Assembly (NCBI RefSeq): GCF_021560015.1
Contig: NZ_CP073588.1
Coordinates: forward strand, 2,542,001-2,606,000
Reading direction: 5' to 3'
From: Shewanella vesiculosa
GTDB lineage: Bacteria; Pseudomonadota; Gammaproteobacteria; Enterobacterales; Shewanellaceae
DNA length: 64,000 bases
Both the position numbers and the translations under genes were made by a program. The notes under the pieces were generated by a model, which saw nothing but the letters and a program-made list of their open reading frames with translations, did no database searches and was not told the origin of the DNA. How positions within the stretch are numbered: the stretch's first letter is position 1; the number at the start of each line of letters is the position of its first letter. Positions 19,077 to 29,063 of the stretch are shown one piece after another.

Positions 19077-21056
19077 CTAGAAACGATAACCCGCTGTAAG
19101 TCTAATTGAACGACCAGTACCTGAATAATAGCCACTGCCATAAGCAGAGTAATACCCTGTGCCGACATAGTCTTCATCAAGTAAATTATCAACACGTAAA
19201 CTGGCATTCCACCCTACATAGCTGTAATTCAACGCAAGGTTGGTTAATACATAACTGTCTAACTTATCGCCAGTATTGCTGTTGTCGCCTTCCATGTAAC
19301 GCTCGCCAGTGTAAACACCTTCAACAAACGCTTGCCAATGAGCAGATATGTCGTAACTCATATAAGCTTTACCAGAGTGCTTGGCCACCCAAGATAATGC
19401 TTTACCGTCGTTCTCGCCTTGAGTGAATTCTGCATCAATATAGTCGTACGACGCACCTAATAACCAATTCGTTGAAAGCTGCACATCATAAGCCGTGCTT
19501 ATACCAAAACGACGTGATTTATCAGCGTTAACGTTAGCACCGCCACCATAAGGCCCATCAGTTCGACCACCTTCGTAAACAATCTCATCTTCTAATTCAA
19601 GTTGATAAGCATTGATCTTCAATGTTTGAGTGGCAGTGGTATAATCCCAACCCGCTTCATAAGAGCGACCCGTTTGTGGAGCTAACCCTTGAGTTGTCAG
19701 CGGTGTATAAGCTTGTTCATCGACTTTGGCAAAGCGGAAGTTATCATTAGCACGAACATAAAAACGATGTTCGCTGCTCGGACGATAATTAACACCAAAC
19801 TCAAGTGCATGGGCGTCATTATCAATTTCAATACGGTTAGGATAAAGTAACTGATCGTACAAATCGTCAGTCACTTCCGAGTAACGGCCACCTACTACAT
19901 AAGATAATGTCTTGGTAATAGGCACTGATGCTTGAACATAAGCACTACGTTGAGTCTGTTTATTATTGCGTTGAATAGAAGCCGTATCAAAATCTGCTTC
20001 ACCTGTACTCACATCAATACCGGTGACCAAATTCAAGTCGCCATGATCTAAGTGATAATTGGCGGTCGCTTTAGGCGAAAAGCTTAATAAGTCACGCTCA
20101 ATTCGCCCTTCACTGCCATATAACAGACTGGTGATTAACGTGTCAGAATAGGTTAAATCGGCACTCAATGCCCAAATATTATTTAACTGGTACTGATAGC
20201 CACTGCGTAATGCGGTGGTCATTTCATGAGTGAATTCACCCTCAGAAAAAGGAGCCACTTGACGAGGATTGGCTTCATATTGCGATAACGTTAGTGCACC
20301 TGGTACTTGACGATCATTATCAAAATAATTAACTTCGACAAAAAAGTCTTCTACGTCAGTTTGATACTGAATGCGACCTAAAATAGAACTGGTGTCATTG
20401 TCGTTATTGTCGCGGTAATTATCACTTTTGTTATAACTCGCCGCTAAAAAGTAACGCCATGCATCATTGATAGCACCCGAAATATCACCTTTAGCTTCAT
20501 AAGTGTCAAAACTGCCACCACTGACTTGTATGCCACCACTGGTTTCTGTTGGTGCTTTAGTAATAATATTGATAACGCCGCCAACAGCTTGATCGCCATA
20601 CAACACACCAGCACTACCAGATAGAATCTCAACTCGCTCAATTAAGTTAATTGGAATAGATTCAATACTCGGTGCAGCAATATCAATGTTATTCAGTCTG
20701 CGACCATCAACTAAAATCAGGGTGTTATTCGCCGCTTGCGAAGCAGAAAATCCGCGCATAGAAAATACTGTTCCCGAATTATTATCCGACACCTGAATAC
20801 CAGATTGTCCACGTAATAAATCGGTTAAGTTAGTCGCGCCGCTCATTTGAATGTCAGCAGCATCAATCACATTGACGTTGGCAGCAATATTTAATGGCTT
20901 AGCAGCATTACGACCAATAACCACTAGGGTTTCATCCATGCTGATTGCTGAAGATGAAGAAGATGTAGCCGCTGAGTCTGCTGCCATAGCATTCACACTG
21001 ACTACACTGAAGAATGCACTTAATAGCAATGCAATTTTTGTTGGTTTAGTACCCAT
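19077..21056 (-). CDS. btuB: BtuB-like TonB-dependent receptor, probable cobalamin importer
   Basis: 659 residues, close to the size of BtuB. A signal peptide (about 1-25, ending NAMA) is followed by a TonB box-like DETLVVIGRN. The plug has IDAADIQMSGATNLTDLLRG, NTLILVDGRRLNNIDIAAPS, then IERVEILSGSAGVLYGDQAV. The barrel ends in SIRLTAGYRF with the terminal Phe. The decisive clue for substrate is the cobalamin riboswitch in its leader (21210-21402), which in established cases represses B12 uptake genes when B12 is plentiful. No btuCDF genes are in this window. The gene symbol is by context rather than by residue-level proof. Confidence 0.88.
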   Translation of the reverse strand: MGTKPTKIALLLSAFFSVVSVNAMAADSAATSSSSSAISMDETLVVIGRNAAKPLNIAANVNVIDAADIQMSGATNLTDLLRGQSGIQVSDNNSGTVFSMRGFSASQAANNTLILVDGRRLNNIDIAAPSIESIPINLIERVEILSGSAGVLYGDQAVGGVINIITKAPTETSGGIQVSGGSFDTYEAKGDISGAINDAWRYFLAASYNKSDNYRDNNDNDTSSILGRIQYQTDVEDFFVEVNYFDNDRQVPGALTLSQYEANPRQVAPFSEGEFTHEMTTALRSGYQYQLNNIWALSADLTYSDTLITSLLYGSEGRIERDLLSFSPKATANYHLDHGDLNLVTGIDVSTGEADFDTASIQRNNKQTQRSAYVQASVPITKTLSYVVGGRYSEVTDDLYDQLLYPNRIEIDNDAHALEFGVNYRPSSEHRFYVRANDNFRFAKVDEQAYTPLTTQGLAPQTGRSYEAGWDYTTATQTLKINAYQLELEDEIVYEGGRTDGPYGGGANVNADKSRRFGISTAYDVQLSTNWLLGASYDYIDAEFTQGENDGKALSWVAKHSGKAYMSYDISAHWQAFVEGVYTGERYMEGDNSNTGDKLDSYVLTNLALNYSYVGWNASLRVDNLLDEDYVGTGYYSAYGSGYYSGTGRSIRLTAGYRF

Positions 21057-21209
21057 TTACCTTTAACTCCTGAAAGGAAAAATGGGGCAAAAGTGCCGCA
21101 ATATAGATGACGACTGTTGGCAAATCTACAGATCAATTCTTAGGGTATGCCAACAAGCGGTATTATATTACATTTCGAGATCTGCCCACCGAAATCATCG
21201 AAATCACCT

Positions 21210-21402
21210 TTAAGGCCGGTCTCCGGACTAAGGCTGTGGTGCTAAGACCTCAATGGCATAGCACGCGCGAGTCTAGATGATTAACGCAATCGAGTTGCGC
21301 ACCTGACTCTCACCAATCACCGTTGCGGGGGCAGTACCAGACTTGCACTGGTTTCCCGATTATCCTGCTGTGGGATATTGACCCACGGCAAGCACCATAA
21401 AG
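21210..21402 (-). ncRNA. Cobalamin riboswitch
   Basis: On the minus strand the leader of the BtuB-like gene carries the conserved B12 core in order: GGTGCTTGCCGTGGGTCAAT (5' part), GGGAAACCAGTGCAAGTCTG, CCCCCGCAACGGTGA, and near the 3' end AGTCCGGAGACCGGCC. These match the standard AdoCbl riboswitch elements, including the B12 box region that forms the loop-loop contact controlling ribosome access. It ends about 150 bases before the start codon. Boundaries are approximate. Confidence 0.93.
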
Positions 21403-21788
21403 ATTGACTCACTCACCTCAACGCTGATTTAGCCTTTAGGTGAGCGATTAAAATAACATGAGGCTCAGCTCAACATTAAAAAATATGTCTTTGGTTATGA
21501 CAAGCTTGTATTAAGTCACTGCGTGCTAAACGTAACCGTCTGCGCAGTAAAATAATAACGCGGCGATTATAACGGATCCTAAGGTGTACTTCATACTTAC
21601 AAAAGGTAATCTCACAGATAATTCAACTTAATGATAAATAAACTCATAGATTGCTATGGTCTTAAAGACCAAGCGAACTGGTGAGCACACATTTACATTC
21701 GTAAACATCAAGATGTAAAGTTGAAACTTGGATACAAATAAGTGTAAATGAGATCTTCGGGTTAATGTTTAACACCGAGAAAAAATGA
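21403..21788. other. Non-coding stretch between riboswitch and lipoprotein-size exported protein
   Basis: About 385 bases with no credible gene. It should hold the promoter of the riboswitch transcript. A loose inverted repeat TTTACAT / ATGTAAA is seen near 21690-21720, without a recognised regulator. Confidence 0.5.
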
Positions 21789-22454
21789 TTAGGGCTGGGT
21801 CATAAACTGACGATAATTATCGATAGTGATAGGTGCAGTATCAGGAGTAAATATGTCGGTACGAATAGATTTATGAATAAGGTAGACATCATCGTCGTCA
21901 CTTATTACCGTAAAATAGCCCATTTCACCTTGTAAAGGGGATATAAAAGACGTTTCAATCACAGCTGAAGCGCTATGAATATTAGGCATACTGGTACAGC
22001 CTAATAAACCATGCACAGCCTCGAGGCCATCCACCTTAGAACTGCCGAGCTGTTGATAAATAACCTGCCCTTGGCAATGTTGTCGATAAGTGTCAGCCAT
22101 TGAATTTAAAAATTGTTCTGGTTCAACGTCATCGGCTAAGCCCTTAAAGCCTTGCATACAGACTAAACGAGACCAATTATTTAACGACTCATCACTAGGA
22201 ACAAACTCAGCCATGGTCATATCACCACGTTTTTCATTAAAGGCAAGCTTCCAATCCAATGGTGGTAAAAAACCAAACTTCGCAGACAGCTTTGTCAGTT
22301 GCTGAACATCATCAGACATCACAGCAGTAGCTGATGAATGACCAACTTCACCAAATGTCATGGGGATTTTAGAGGTAGCAGATGCACTACTCGGGAACAG
22401 GAACAATATCCCTATGCACCCCGAGCAGCCAATAATTGCAGCAATCTTGTTCAT
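21789..22454 (-). CDS. Hypothetical exported protein
   Basis: 221 residues with a clear signal peptide (about 1-26: hydrophobic IAAIIGCSGCIGILFLFPSS followed by ASA). The mature part is soluble, contains three Cys (in RLVCMQGF, RQHCQGQ and GLLGCTSM) and no domain I recognise. It is probably periplasmic; the Cys residues could form a disulfide. No operon partner is evident, the next gene being 125 bases away. Function unknown. Confidence 0.75.
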   Translation of the reverse strand: MNKIAAIIGCSGCIGILFLFPSSASATSKIPMTFGEVGHSSATAVMSDDVQQLTKLSAKFGFLPPLDWKLAFNEKRGDMTMAEFVPSDESLNNWSRLVCMQGFKGLADDVEPEQFLNSMADTYRQHCQGQVIYQQLGSSKVDGLEAVHGLLGCTSMPNIHSASAVIETSFISPLQGEMGYFTVISDDDDVYLIHKSIRTDIFTPDTAPITIDNYRQFMTQP

Positions 22455-22579
22455 CCAAATGAATCCTTATTTGGTCAAGATAAAGATAAGTTGATCGAAA
22501 CCATTCTAATTGAGCATATCCTATCCTGAACATACAAAAATTGAAACTTATCTATAACATTTACATCTTGGATAACATA

Positions 22580-22903
22580 TTAATTAAACGTTTCGTCATC
22601 TTCAGTATCATCTTCGGCGTCGAAAAGTTCTTCTTCGTCGATAGCTGATTCAGCAGCAATGGCCGCGGCTACGCTTTTAGCTTTAAGGTGTTTCTCAGTT
22701 TTACGCTTGTTACGATCAGCTTGCTTAGCTAAAAAACCTTGCAGTGATTGCTCGCCCCATGCAATGGCTTCAGCTTCTGTGGCAAAACCATCTTGTCTTT
22801 TTGATACTATGGTTTTAGTCGCTGTCATACGACGAGTAATTTCAGTTTTCCACGTGTTTTCAATTTGAATAACACGTAAAGCATACTTTTTGCTATCGCT
22901 CAT
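22580..22903 (-). CDS. DUF3622 domain-containing protein
   Basis: 107 residues. Residues about 5-62 form the DUF3622 core (KYALRVIQIENTWKTEITRR through FATEAEAIAWGEQSLQGFL). The next part is highly basic (KQADRNKRKTEKHLKAK) and the C-terminus is strongly acidic (DEEELFDAEDDTEDDETFN). Such charge-segregated small proteins in Vibrio and Shewanella are uncharacterised. A GATTATGAG leader with a weak purine tract precedes the ATG. Confidence 0.82.
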   Translation of the reverse strand: MSDSKKYALRVIQIENTWKTEITRRMTATKTIVSKRQDGFATEAEAIAWGEQSLQGFLAKQADRNKRKTEKHLKAKSVAAAIAAESAIDEEELFDAEDDTEDDETFN

Positions 22904-23098
22904 AATCTATTCTTTCCTAACTTAAGGTATCACAGGCTTAAACCCGTGAAATTTCAGCCGCGCAGTGTACTCGAAACGCACGAGTTTGGGCAGCTATTTA
23001 ATGGCTGTTTTTTCAGCTTATTCAAAAAACTTATCCAGTGACAAGGAGAATATTGCCACTGGAAAAGCAATGATGAATAAAATATTGCTGCTACACCA

Positions 23099-25013
23099 TT
23101 ATTGTTTGACTAATTGGTTGGAGCCAACAATCATCATTTCGCATTTATGGCAGTCGAATACTAACTTCAATTTATCTTTGCCAACATCTAAAAACATCGG
23201 ATCAGCTTTAATACCTTCAACTTCTTTCGGGCATAGATTAAAGCTGTAGCGGAGACAATGTTTGGTCACCATTAACGGTGCATCATGTAACACATTATTT
23301 TTTTCATAGGTGTCTTCAATTTGAATCACCCCATGTTGATGATAAAACGATTTGGCTTTTTCGTTGGCCACATTGGATAAAAAGCTCAATGCTTTTTTGT
23401 GGAAAACGCGCCGTTTTATCATGCACCCAACGCTCAGGTCGTTGGTAACTGGCAACCCTTGCCGCCATTAATGCACTTACGGCATCGCGGCGTAACTCAT
23501 TGACCACAGAGGCAGGTAAAAACCACATGGTTTGTGTCAGCAAATTAATCTTATTCAGCACAAAGTCACTACTGCCAAGCTTACTAAGTTGTTTTTTCAA
23601 ATTTTCAGCGGTTTTAGCTTGATCATTAGCAGGAGCTTTATCGCACACTAAAGTGACGGTGGCACTAATATTATGCACATCGGTAATCGTTAAGCCTACG
23701 CCGTCATCAGTATCAAAGAATTGCATATCGACAGCAATTTTACGGCTAGCTGAATCTTTGTTGAGGATAGCTTCGAACTTATGATCAAAGTTTCGGAACA
23801 TCATCACCCCAATTTTAAGATCTTTGGGCACTTCAGTTAAATATAAAGTGTTGCCCTCAGCGCGGTTGATGCGTACACCAGAGAGTTTATCGTCAGACAA
23901 ACGCTGAGTTTCATAATGCTCAACAAAGAAACACAGACCATCACCATTGTTAAAGTGAATGTCTTTACCACTTTCACTGGTATCGATTTTAATAAAGTCT
24001 TTACCGACATGAGTAATTCGGCCCACTTTTTCACCAATAAACTTAGGCGAACTAAAATGCTCAATCGCCTCGGTCCGTTCATTAACAAAATAATCGGTTT
24101 TACCGCGGTTAAAGCTTTTATCAGGATCGGGAGTAAAATTAAATTCGCAACGACCATGAGAGATAGATTCAAGATCGGCACGCTTGGCAATAATTGCATC
24201 AAGCTGCTGGCGATAATGTGCGGTAACATTCTTAAGGTAAGTAATGTCTTTTAAACGGCCTTCAATTTTAAACGAGCTAATACCCGCATCAATTAATGCC
24301 TCTAAATTATCCGTTTGATTATTATCTTTTAATGACAATAAGTGCTTATTTTCGGCTAAGACCTCGCCTTCACGCGTGGTCAAATTACAGGGTAATCGAC
24401 ACATTTGTGAACATTCACCGCGATTAGCACTGCGATTAGAGTAAGCATGACTTAAATTACACAAACCACTGTAGCTGACGCACAGAGCGCCATGAATAAA
24501 GAACTCTAACTTCATTTTTGTGCTGGCTGCGATATCACGAATTTGGGGAATATTCAGCTCGCGGGCTAACACCACCTGAGAAAAACCAACTTGCTCAAAA
24601 AATACCGTTTTTTCTGGGCTGCGGTTATCGGTTTGGGTGCTGGCATGTAACGCAATAGGCGGAAGATCAAATTGTAACACCCCCATGTCTTGCACAATCA
24701 AGGCATCGACACCCGCTTCATAAAGCTGCCAAATTAGCTTTTGGGCTTTATCAAGTTCGTCATCCATTAAAATAGTGTTTAAGGCCACAAACACCTGGGC
24801 ATGATAACGATGAGCAAATTCTGCTAAGCGAGCAATGTCTTCAATACTGTTGCCAGCATTGTGACGGGCACCAAACGCTGGGCCACCAATATAAACCGCA
24901 TCAGCACCATGACGAATAGCTTCAATACCATAATCGGCATTTTTAGCGGGGGCTAAGAGTTCTAACTGGCGCTTTACAGGAGCCTCTGGGGTGAACAATT
25001 CTACAGAAACCAT
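23099..25013 (-). pseudogene. rlhA: 23S rRNA hydroxylase RlhA (peptidase U32 family), frameshifted
   Basis: Reads through about 637 codons if one base is removed. The N-terminal U32 domain matches E. coli RlhA (YdcP): RQLELLAPAKNADYGIEAIR, HGADAVYIGGPAFGARHNAG, FFIHGALCVSYSGLCNLSHA and the Cys-rich RGECSQMCRLPCNL. In E. coli this protein hydroxylates C2501 of 23S rRNA. The frame breaks at the six-T run 23393-23398 (A6 on the coding strand). Before it the protein reads DKTARFPQK; after it, one base further on, ALSFLSNVANEKAKSFYHQH resumes and runs through KHCLRYSFNLCPKE and FDCHKCEMMIVG. Without correction the protein ends with 27 unrelated residues. The start at 25013 (MVSVELFTPEAP) fits the family better than the longer frame. 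Confidence 0.9.
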
Positions 25014-25189
25014 AATGTTAACTAAATTTCGCATCAATTCGGATAAAAAAGTGCGCCAACATACTAATATTATCGCATTGACATAAGTATGTTGACGCAC
25101 TCGCATAGTGCTTGTATTTTAGCAAACTTTACCCAAAGTTCTAAGTAAATTCGTTGCTAATAACCGCGATAAGCTGTGCAGCATTACGC

Positions 25190-25756
25190 TTATAAAAACA
25201 ACTCTTGGATGTTTTTAAAGTCAGCTTTGCCTTCAGCAATTTCTTGTGGGTTTAAACCAGACACTTCATGTGGGAACACTAACCAATCTTCAGATGAATG
25301 AATGAAATATTCTGGTTTTAGGTCCACTTTGGTATTTTTCGGTTTGTAGTAAGGGCAGGCAATACGGATATCCGTTGGCATGTTCAAGCGCATAAACTTT
25401 CTTAACTTACCAATAAGCGCATCAATGCTGCGCCCTGAGTCAAAGACGTCATCAACAATCAACAAACCATCACTGGCGTTAGCGTTTTCAATAATATAAT
25501 GCAGACCATGTACTTTAATATTTTTATCTTGCTTATCGGTTCCAATGCCATAATAAGAAGAGGTTCTCACCGCGATGTGGTCAGTTTCAACTTTCTTAAA
25601 ATCGAAATATTCTTGTACTGCAATACCGATTGGAGCACCACCGCGCCAAATACCCACAATAAACTGTGGTCGAAAGCCACTGTCATACACTTGTGCAGCG
25701 AGTCTAAATGAATCTTCCAGTAGTTGTTGCGCACTAATAAAGTGTTTATCTGTCAT
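25190..25756 (-). CDS. Purine-type phosphoribosyltransferase
   Basis: 188 residues with a type I phosphoribosyltransferase fold. The PRPP-binding loop reads LLIVDDVFDSGRS (about 98-110) and the N-terminal FIVGIWRGGAPIGIAVQEYF supplies the pyrophosphate loop. The RTSSYYGIG stretch resembles hypoxanthine/xanthine-type enzymes of Shewanella and Vibrio. It would salvage a base into a nucleotide using PRPP in the cytoplasm, though the base is not certain. A clear gap of about 170 bases separates it from rlhA. Confidence 0.88.
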   Translation of the reverse strand: MTDKHFISAQQLLEDSFRLAAQVYDSGFRPQFIVGIWRGGAPIGIAVQEYFDFKKVETDHIAVRTSSYYGIGTDKQDKNIKVHGLHYIIENANASDGLLIVDDVFDSGRSIDALIGKLRKFMRLNMPTDIRIACPYYKPKNTKVDLKPEYFIHSSEDWLVFPHEVSGLNPQEIAEGKADFKNIQELFL

Positions 25757-26125
25757 TGGTTAAGCCCCCGATTATTTTATTGCGGGGAATTTTATACCAA
25801 ATAAAGCTTTCTTGCCTGTAAGAATAGTAATTAATTGATCAAGGTAAATAAAAAATTTAACCGCTTCATGAAATCGCAATACCCTATTATCAACCAGTGG
25901 ATGCTGTCCATCCTCGCTTGATTGAATCATTTGCTCGGCGCCAGATTACCAAGCACTTAAGCATTACATTCAGGTCGAGGTCCAGATCGCCAAATAAAGC
26001 TGCATATGCAGGCTCAAATCGACATCTCTGCGAGTATAAATCTACTTGTGATTAACAACGGCTATGGCATAGTGTGGTTTCATGATAAGTAGAATTTATC
26101 GCCAATTCAGGATGAATACACCACC
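25757..26125. other. Intergenic stretch with no recognised gene
   Basis: About 370 bases between divergent genes. It must contain both promoters; I see no RNA gene, repeat or convincing small reading frame in it. Confidence 0.5.
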
Positions 26126-26791
26126 ATGTTACTCAATAAAACCTTACACTCGGCCCATGCTCCTGAATGGGACGATACAAATAAAAGCAATCAAATCAAT
26201 GCAAATAAAAGTGATAATCCGCTTATATGGCCTGTGCTGAGTTTATTGCAGTCAACTAATCAAAGTTGGAAAGTGCATCATTTAGCCAGCGAGTTGCAAG
26301 CCAAAGGGCTAATGCACAACCTTGATCCGTTACCGGAAAAAGATCTTTTTAAACGTAACTTTTTATTGATGAATGCCTTGTATGAATTACAAGATATATT
26401 AATGCCCAAACAGTGGTTACAAGTTAAGGCAATGGAAATCCAAATATTTAGGATTATTCCGGCCAGTGCAGATGTCCAACATATTCGCGATGGTGCATTA
26501 CGCGATTACTATCTCGACTGGGCTAATTACGATGCCAGCGTTAACGTAGTGCGAGAAATGCTCGAGTCGTTCTGGTCAACTTATAAAGAGTATATTGGCG
26601 TTAATATCAAGTTAATGCATGTGGGCCAAGCCTTAAAAGTGTTTGAACTGGATGAAACTGCTACCGATAGAGACATCCGTAAACAATGGCGTAAGCTGGC
26701 GCTTAAATGGCATCCAGACCGCGATCAAGGCAATGCTGAACGTTTCCGTGAAGTGTGCGAAGCATGGCAAACTCTAAAAGAGTCACTCTAG
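26126..26791 (+). CDS. DnaJ-related protein with C-terminal J domain
   Basis: 221 residues. The C-terminus (about 163-221) is a J domain: ALKVFELDETATDRDIRKQW, then the diagnostic HPD in KWHPDRDQGNAERF. The N-terminal part (about 30-155: NPLIWPVLSLLQSTNQSWKV, LFKRNFLLMNALYELQDIL) matches the DNAJ-related N-terminal family of marine gammaproteobacteria. J domains stimulate the ATPase of DnaK-type chaperones; the client here is unknown. It is monocistronic as far as can be seen. Confidence 0.9.
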   Translation: MLLNKTLHSAHAPEWDDTNKSNQINANKSDNPLIWPVLSLLQSTNQSWKVHHLASELQAKGLMHNLDPLPEKDLFKRNFLLMNALYELQDILMPKQWLQVKAMEIQIFRIIPASADVQHIRDGALRDYYLDWANYDASVNVVREMLESFWSTYKEYIGVNIKLMHVGQALKVFELDETATDRDIRKQWRKLALKWHPDRDQGNAERFREVCEAWQTLKESL

Positions 26792-27226
26792 TCTGCAAAC
26801 ATAATTACCAGCTAATGGCTTAACTGCACCTTTGTATAAACCATTAGCATAACGACAACGTCGACAGTATCTGTCCCTATCATTCATAGTACTGTGTATA
26901 ACGAGTCCACATTAACATGTTGAGCGGCGCATTGACTGTTAATCGCCAACGCTTACAGCACTCAATAACATCAACAGAGCGGAATAATCCCTGCAGCAGA
27001 AACACATCTTTTATTGCCACCTCATCACATCATCTCGCCACATGATTCAATTGGCTCACTTCAATATCCGCAGTTAACCTCATAAAGCACGCATCGGTCA
27101 CGAAATTAGCGCCTTTTTAAGTGATGATTTAAGTCATAATTCAGCTTAAAAACTTACCCTATTTAACTAAAGCAGATAAGTCTATTGCTCGCGATGACTT
27201 GCCATCCACATTGATTTGAGGTTTAC
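26792..27226. other. Intergenic stretch, nothing recognised
   Basis: About 435 bases without a credible gene, RNA or repeat. The promoter of the DsbA-like gene should be near its right end. Confidence 0.45.
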
Positions 27227-27883
27227 ATGATTAAATATTTTGCCATTACACTGATGCTAATAACAGCCTCATTTAGCACACTCGCCACACCGTTTATTGC
27301 CGGTAAACATTACACTCAAATATCGAATAACATGGTGACCAGTTCACCTAAAATTACTGAGTTTTTTTCATTTTACTGCCATAACTGCTTCAACATGGAA
27401 ACTCAATATCTTCCTGAAATTAAAGCGGGATTAGATAAACAGATCAGCTTTGACACCAAGCATGTAGACTTTATGAACAGTGACTTAGGCACTGAAGTAA
27501 TGCGTTCACTGGCTGTTATTCACCAGGTTGGTCAAGCAGACAAACTTAACCATGCAATGTTTAGCGCTATTCAAGGCGATGCAGGTGCTAATGGCCATGA
27601 TCATAATGCTCAAGGTCACCAGCATCAATCACAAATCAATAGCCGTGAAGACATTCGAAAAGTCTTCAGCCAATTTGGCATCGATGCCGCAACCTATGAC
27701 AACATCGCCGACAGCAGTAATACCGAGAAACAATTAGCCTTGTGGCGCCAGCAACAAACACTATATAAAGTGAATAGCGTCCCCACCTTTATCGTTAATG
27801 ATAAATACGCTATTAATATGAATGAGATGAATAGCTTAGACCAACTAATTGAATTAATGAATTTTTTAGCTCTATCGAAATAA
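27227..27883 (+). CDS. DsbA-family thiol:disulfide interchange protein
   Basis: 218 residues. Signal peptide about 1-20 (ending TLA), then a thioredoxin fold. The redox motif is CHNC at 51-54 in FFSFYCHNCFNMETQ and the cis-proline loop is NSVPTF at 183-188. It should oxidise or isomerise disulfides in periplasmic proteins. The dipeptide HN between the cysteines differs from the PH of classic DsbA. A His-rich loop (GHDHNAQGHQHQ, 123-134) is inserted in the helical domain and could bind a metal. It ends in front of a 14-bp palindromic terminator. Confidence 0.9.
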   Translation: MIKYFAITLMLITASFSTLATPFIAGKHYTQISNNMVTSSPKITEFFSFYCHNCFNMETQYLPEIKAGLDKQISFDTKHVDFMNSDLGTEVMRSLAVIHQVGQADKLNHAMFSAIQGDAGANGHDHNAQGHQHQSQINSREDIRKVFSQFGIDAATYDNIADSSNTEKQLALWRQQQTLYKVNSVPTFIVNDKYAINMNEMNSLDQLIELMNFLALSK

Positions 27884-27936
27884 AAATTTACTGCGAATCC
27901 TTAATCGAAATACAGATTAGACCTAACACTTGCAAT

Positions 27937-27964
27937 AAAAATGGCTATCAATTGATAGCCATTT
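27937..27964. terminator. Bidirectional intrinsic terminator
   Basis: A perfect 28-base palindrome (14-bp arms) with A4 and T4 ends, located between the convergent DsbA-like gene and the cytochrome b gene. Confidence 0.85.
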
Positions 27965-28007
27965 TATTTACTCACTAAACTCACAGTGCCAAACTCAGAC
28001 TGAAAAC

Positions 28008-28538
28008 CTAATCAAAAAAGTCACGTAAATGCAGTAGTCCAAGTAATGCATGCAGCAGTAATACCGCCACAAAGCAGTCGGCAAACAAACTGTGATAATA
28101 ACGTAAACTCAGGGCGTACTCACCACCTTGGGTCAACCACCAGCCAACACCTGTCACAGACACCAACAACAATAATAATAAACCTATGCCAGCAATCACG
28201 CTCAATAAGCCTTTGCCACCAGAATGAGGCAACTGGCCTTGAGCCAAACCGCTTATGTCTTGCCAGCACTGACGCCATTCGCCAACAAGCCAAGGAAAAA
28301 ACTGCCGCCATTGACCCTGACGACAAACATGAAAGCTCAGCGCCACCGCTAATAAAGCACAACACAGGCCGCCATAAACATGCCAGTGATTCCACCCGCT
28401 GCTATTAGGGGCTAAACGACGCCCGATTAATATCCAAGGACTAGTAGCAATAAGTAATACGCTTAATCCGCCGGTTATCACATGCAGTTTAGTCGCGATA
28501 GAATCGAATAATTGCGATAGCCTTGTCGCTCGCTTCAT
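28008..28538 (-). CDS. Cytochrome b561/b6-like membrane protein
   Basis: 176 residues with four membrane helices and His residues placed for heme ligation: LHVITGGLSVLL (helix 1), HWHVYGGL and LSFHVCRQG (helix 2), YYHSLFADCFVAVLLLHALL and GLLHLRDFF (helix 4). This is the cytochrome b561 pattern, expected to carry electrons between quinones and a soluble or membrane partner. It follows hemG by 3 bases, so the two are co-transcribed. Pairing with a menaquinone-linked HemG suggests a shared electron path, which is inference. Confidence 0.82.
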   Translation of the reverse strand: MKRATRLSQLFDSIATKLHVITGGLSVLLIATSPWILIGRRLAPNSSGWNHWHVYGGLCCALLAVALSFHVCRQGQWRQFFPWLVGEWRQCWQDISGLAQGQLPHSGGKGLLSVIAGIGLLLLLLVSVTGVGWWLTQGGEYALSLRYYHSLFADCFVAVLLLHALLGLLHLRDFFD

Positions 28539-28541
28539 CCA

Positions 28542-29063
28542 TTATTCCTTAATGATCTGCTGCGCGAATTGATCCACTTTTTGCCAATCAGTAAATTCTA
28601 CCTTAGTGTTGGGGTCGGTAGGACCTTTGGTTAGCCACATTATAAAGCGAATAATATTTCGATCTAATGCGTTGTAACCTTGGTAATCTAAATTACCACC
28701 AAATACCTGCAGCAACTTAGGTTGCCATGCACTTTGACTTAAAAACTGTTGCATATAATTGTTGGTTTGCGGCGTATTTTTGTGGGGTTTACGCGCCACT
28801 AAACTCACTGAAAAAAAACCACTGGGTTTACTTTCTAATTCCGCTCGATGGGTTTCAATAAATTGGTACAACGCCGGACGATGTTTGCCATGACGAATAC
28901 TGGCACCAATATACACTTTATCAAACAAGGCTAAATCGGGAGCATCATCCAAAGGGGCTACCGTCACCTGCTGATCTTGGCTAGCGAGTTGACGTTGTAA
29001 ATACTCACATATTTGTTGAGTGTAACCATGCACACTAGAATGGATCAGTAAAATCTGACTCAT
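28542..29063 (-). CDS. hemG: Menaquinone-dependent protoporphyrinogen IX dehydrogenase
   Basis: 173 residues with a flavodoxin fold. FMN-binding loop ILLIHSSVHGYTQQIC at the N-terminus, then IGASIRHGKHRPALYQFIE, FFSVSLVARKPHKNTPQTNN and the C-terminal TKVEFTDWQKVDQFAQ. These blocks match E. coli HemG, which oxidises protoporphyrinogen IX to protoporphyrin IX in heme synthesis and passes electrons to quinones. Coupled 3 bases upstream of a cytochrome b561-like gene. Confidence 0.93.
   Translation of the reverse strand: MSQILLIHSSVHGYTQQICEYLQRQLASQDQQVTVAPLDDAPDLALFDKVYIGASIRHGKHRPALYQFIETHRAELESKPSGFFSVSLVARKPHKNTPQTNNYMQQFLSQSAWQPKLLQVFGGNLDYQGYNALDRNIIRFIMWLTKGPTDPNTKVEFTDWQKVDQFAQQIIKE

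Noticed and set aside
26792..27226. Possible small RNA or gene in the 435-base gap before the DsbA-like gene
   Set aside because: No stable hairpin with T tract, no open frame of note.
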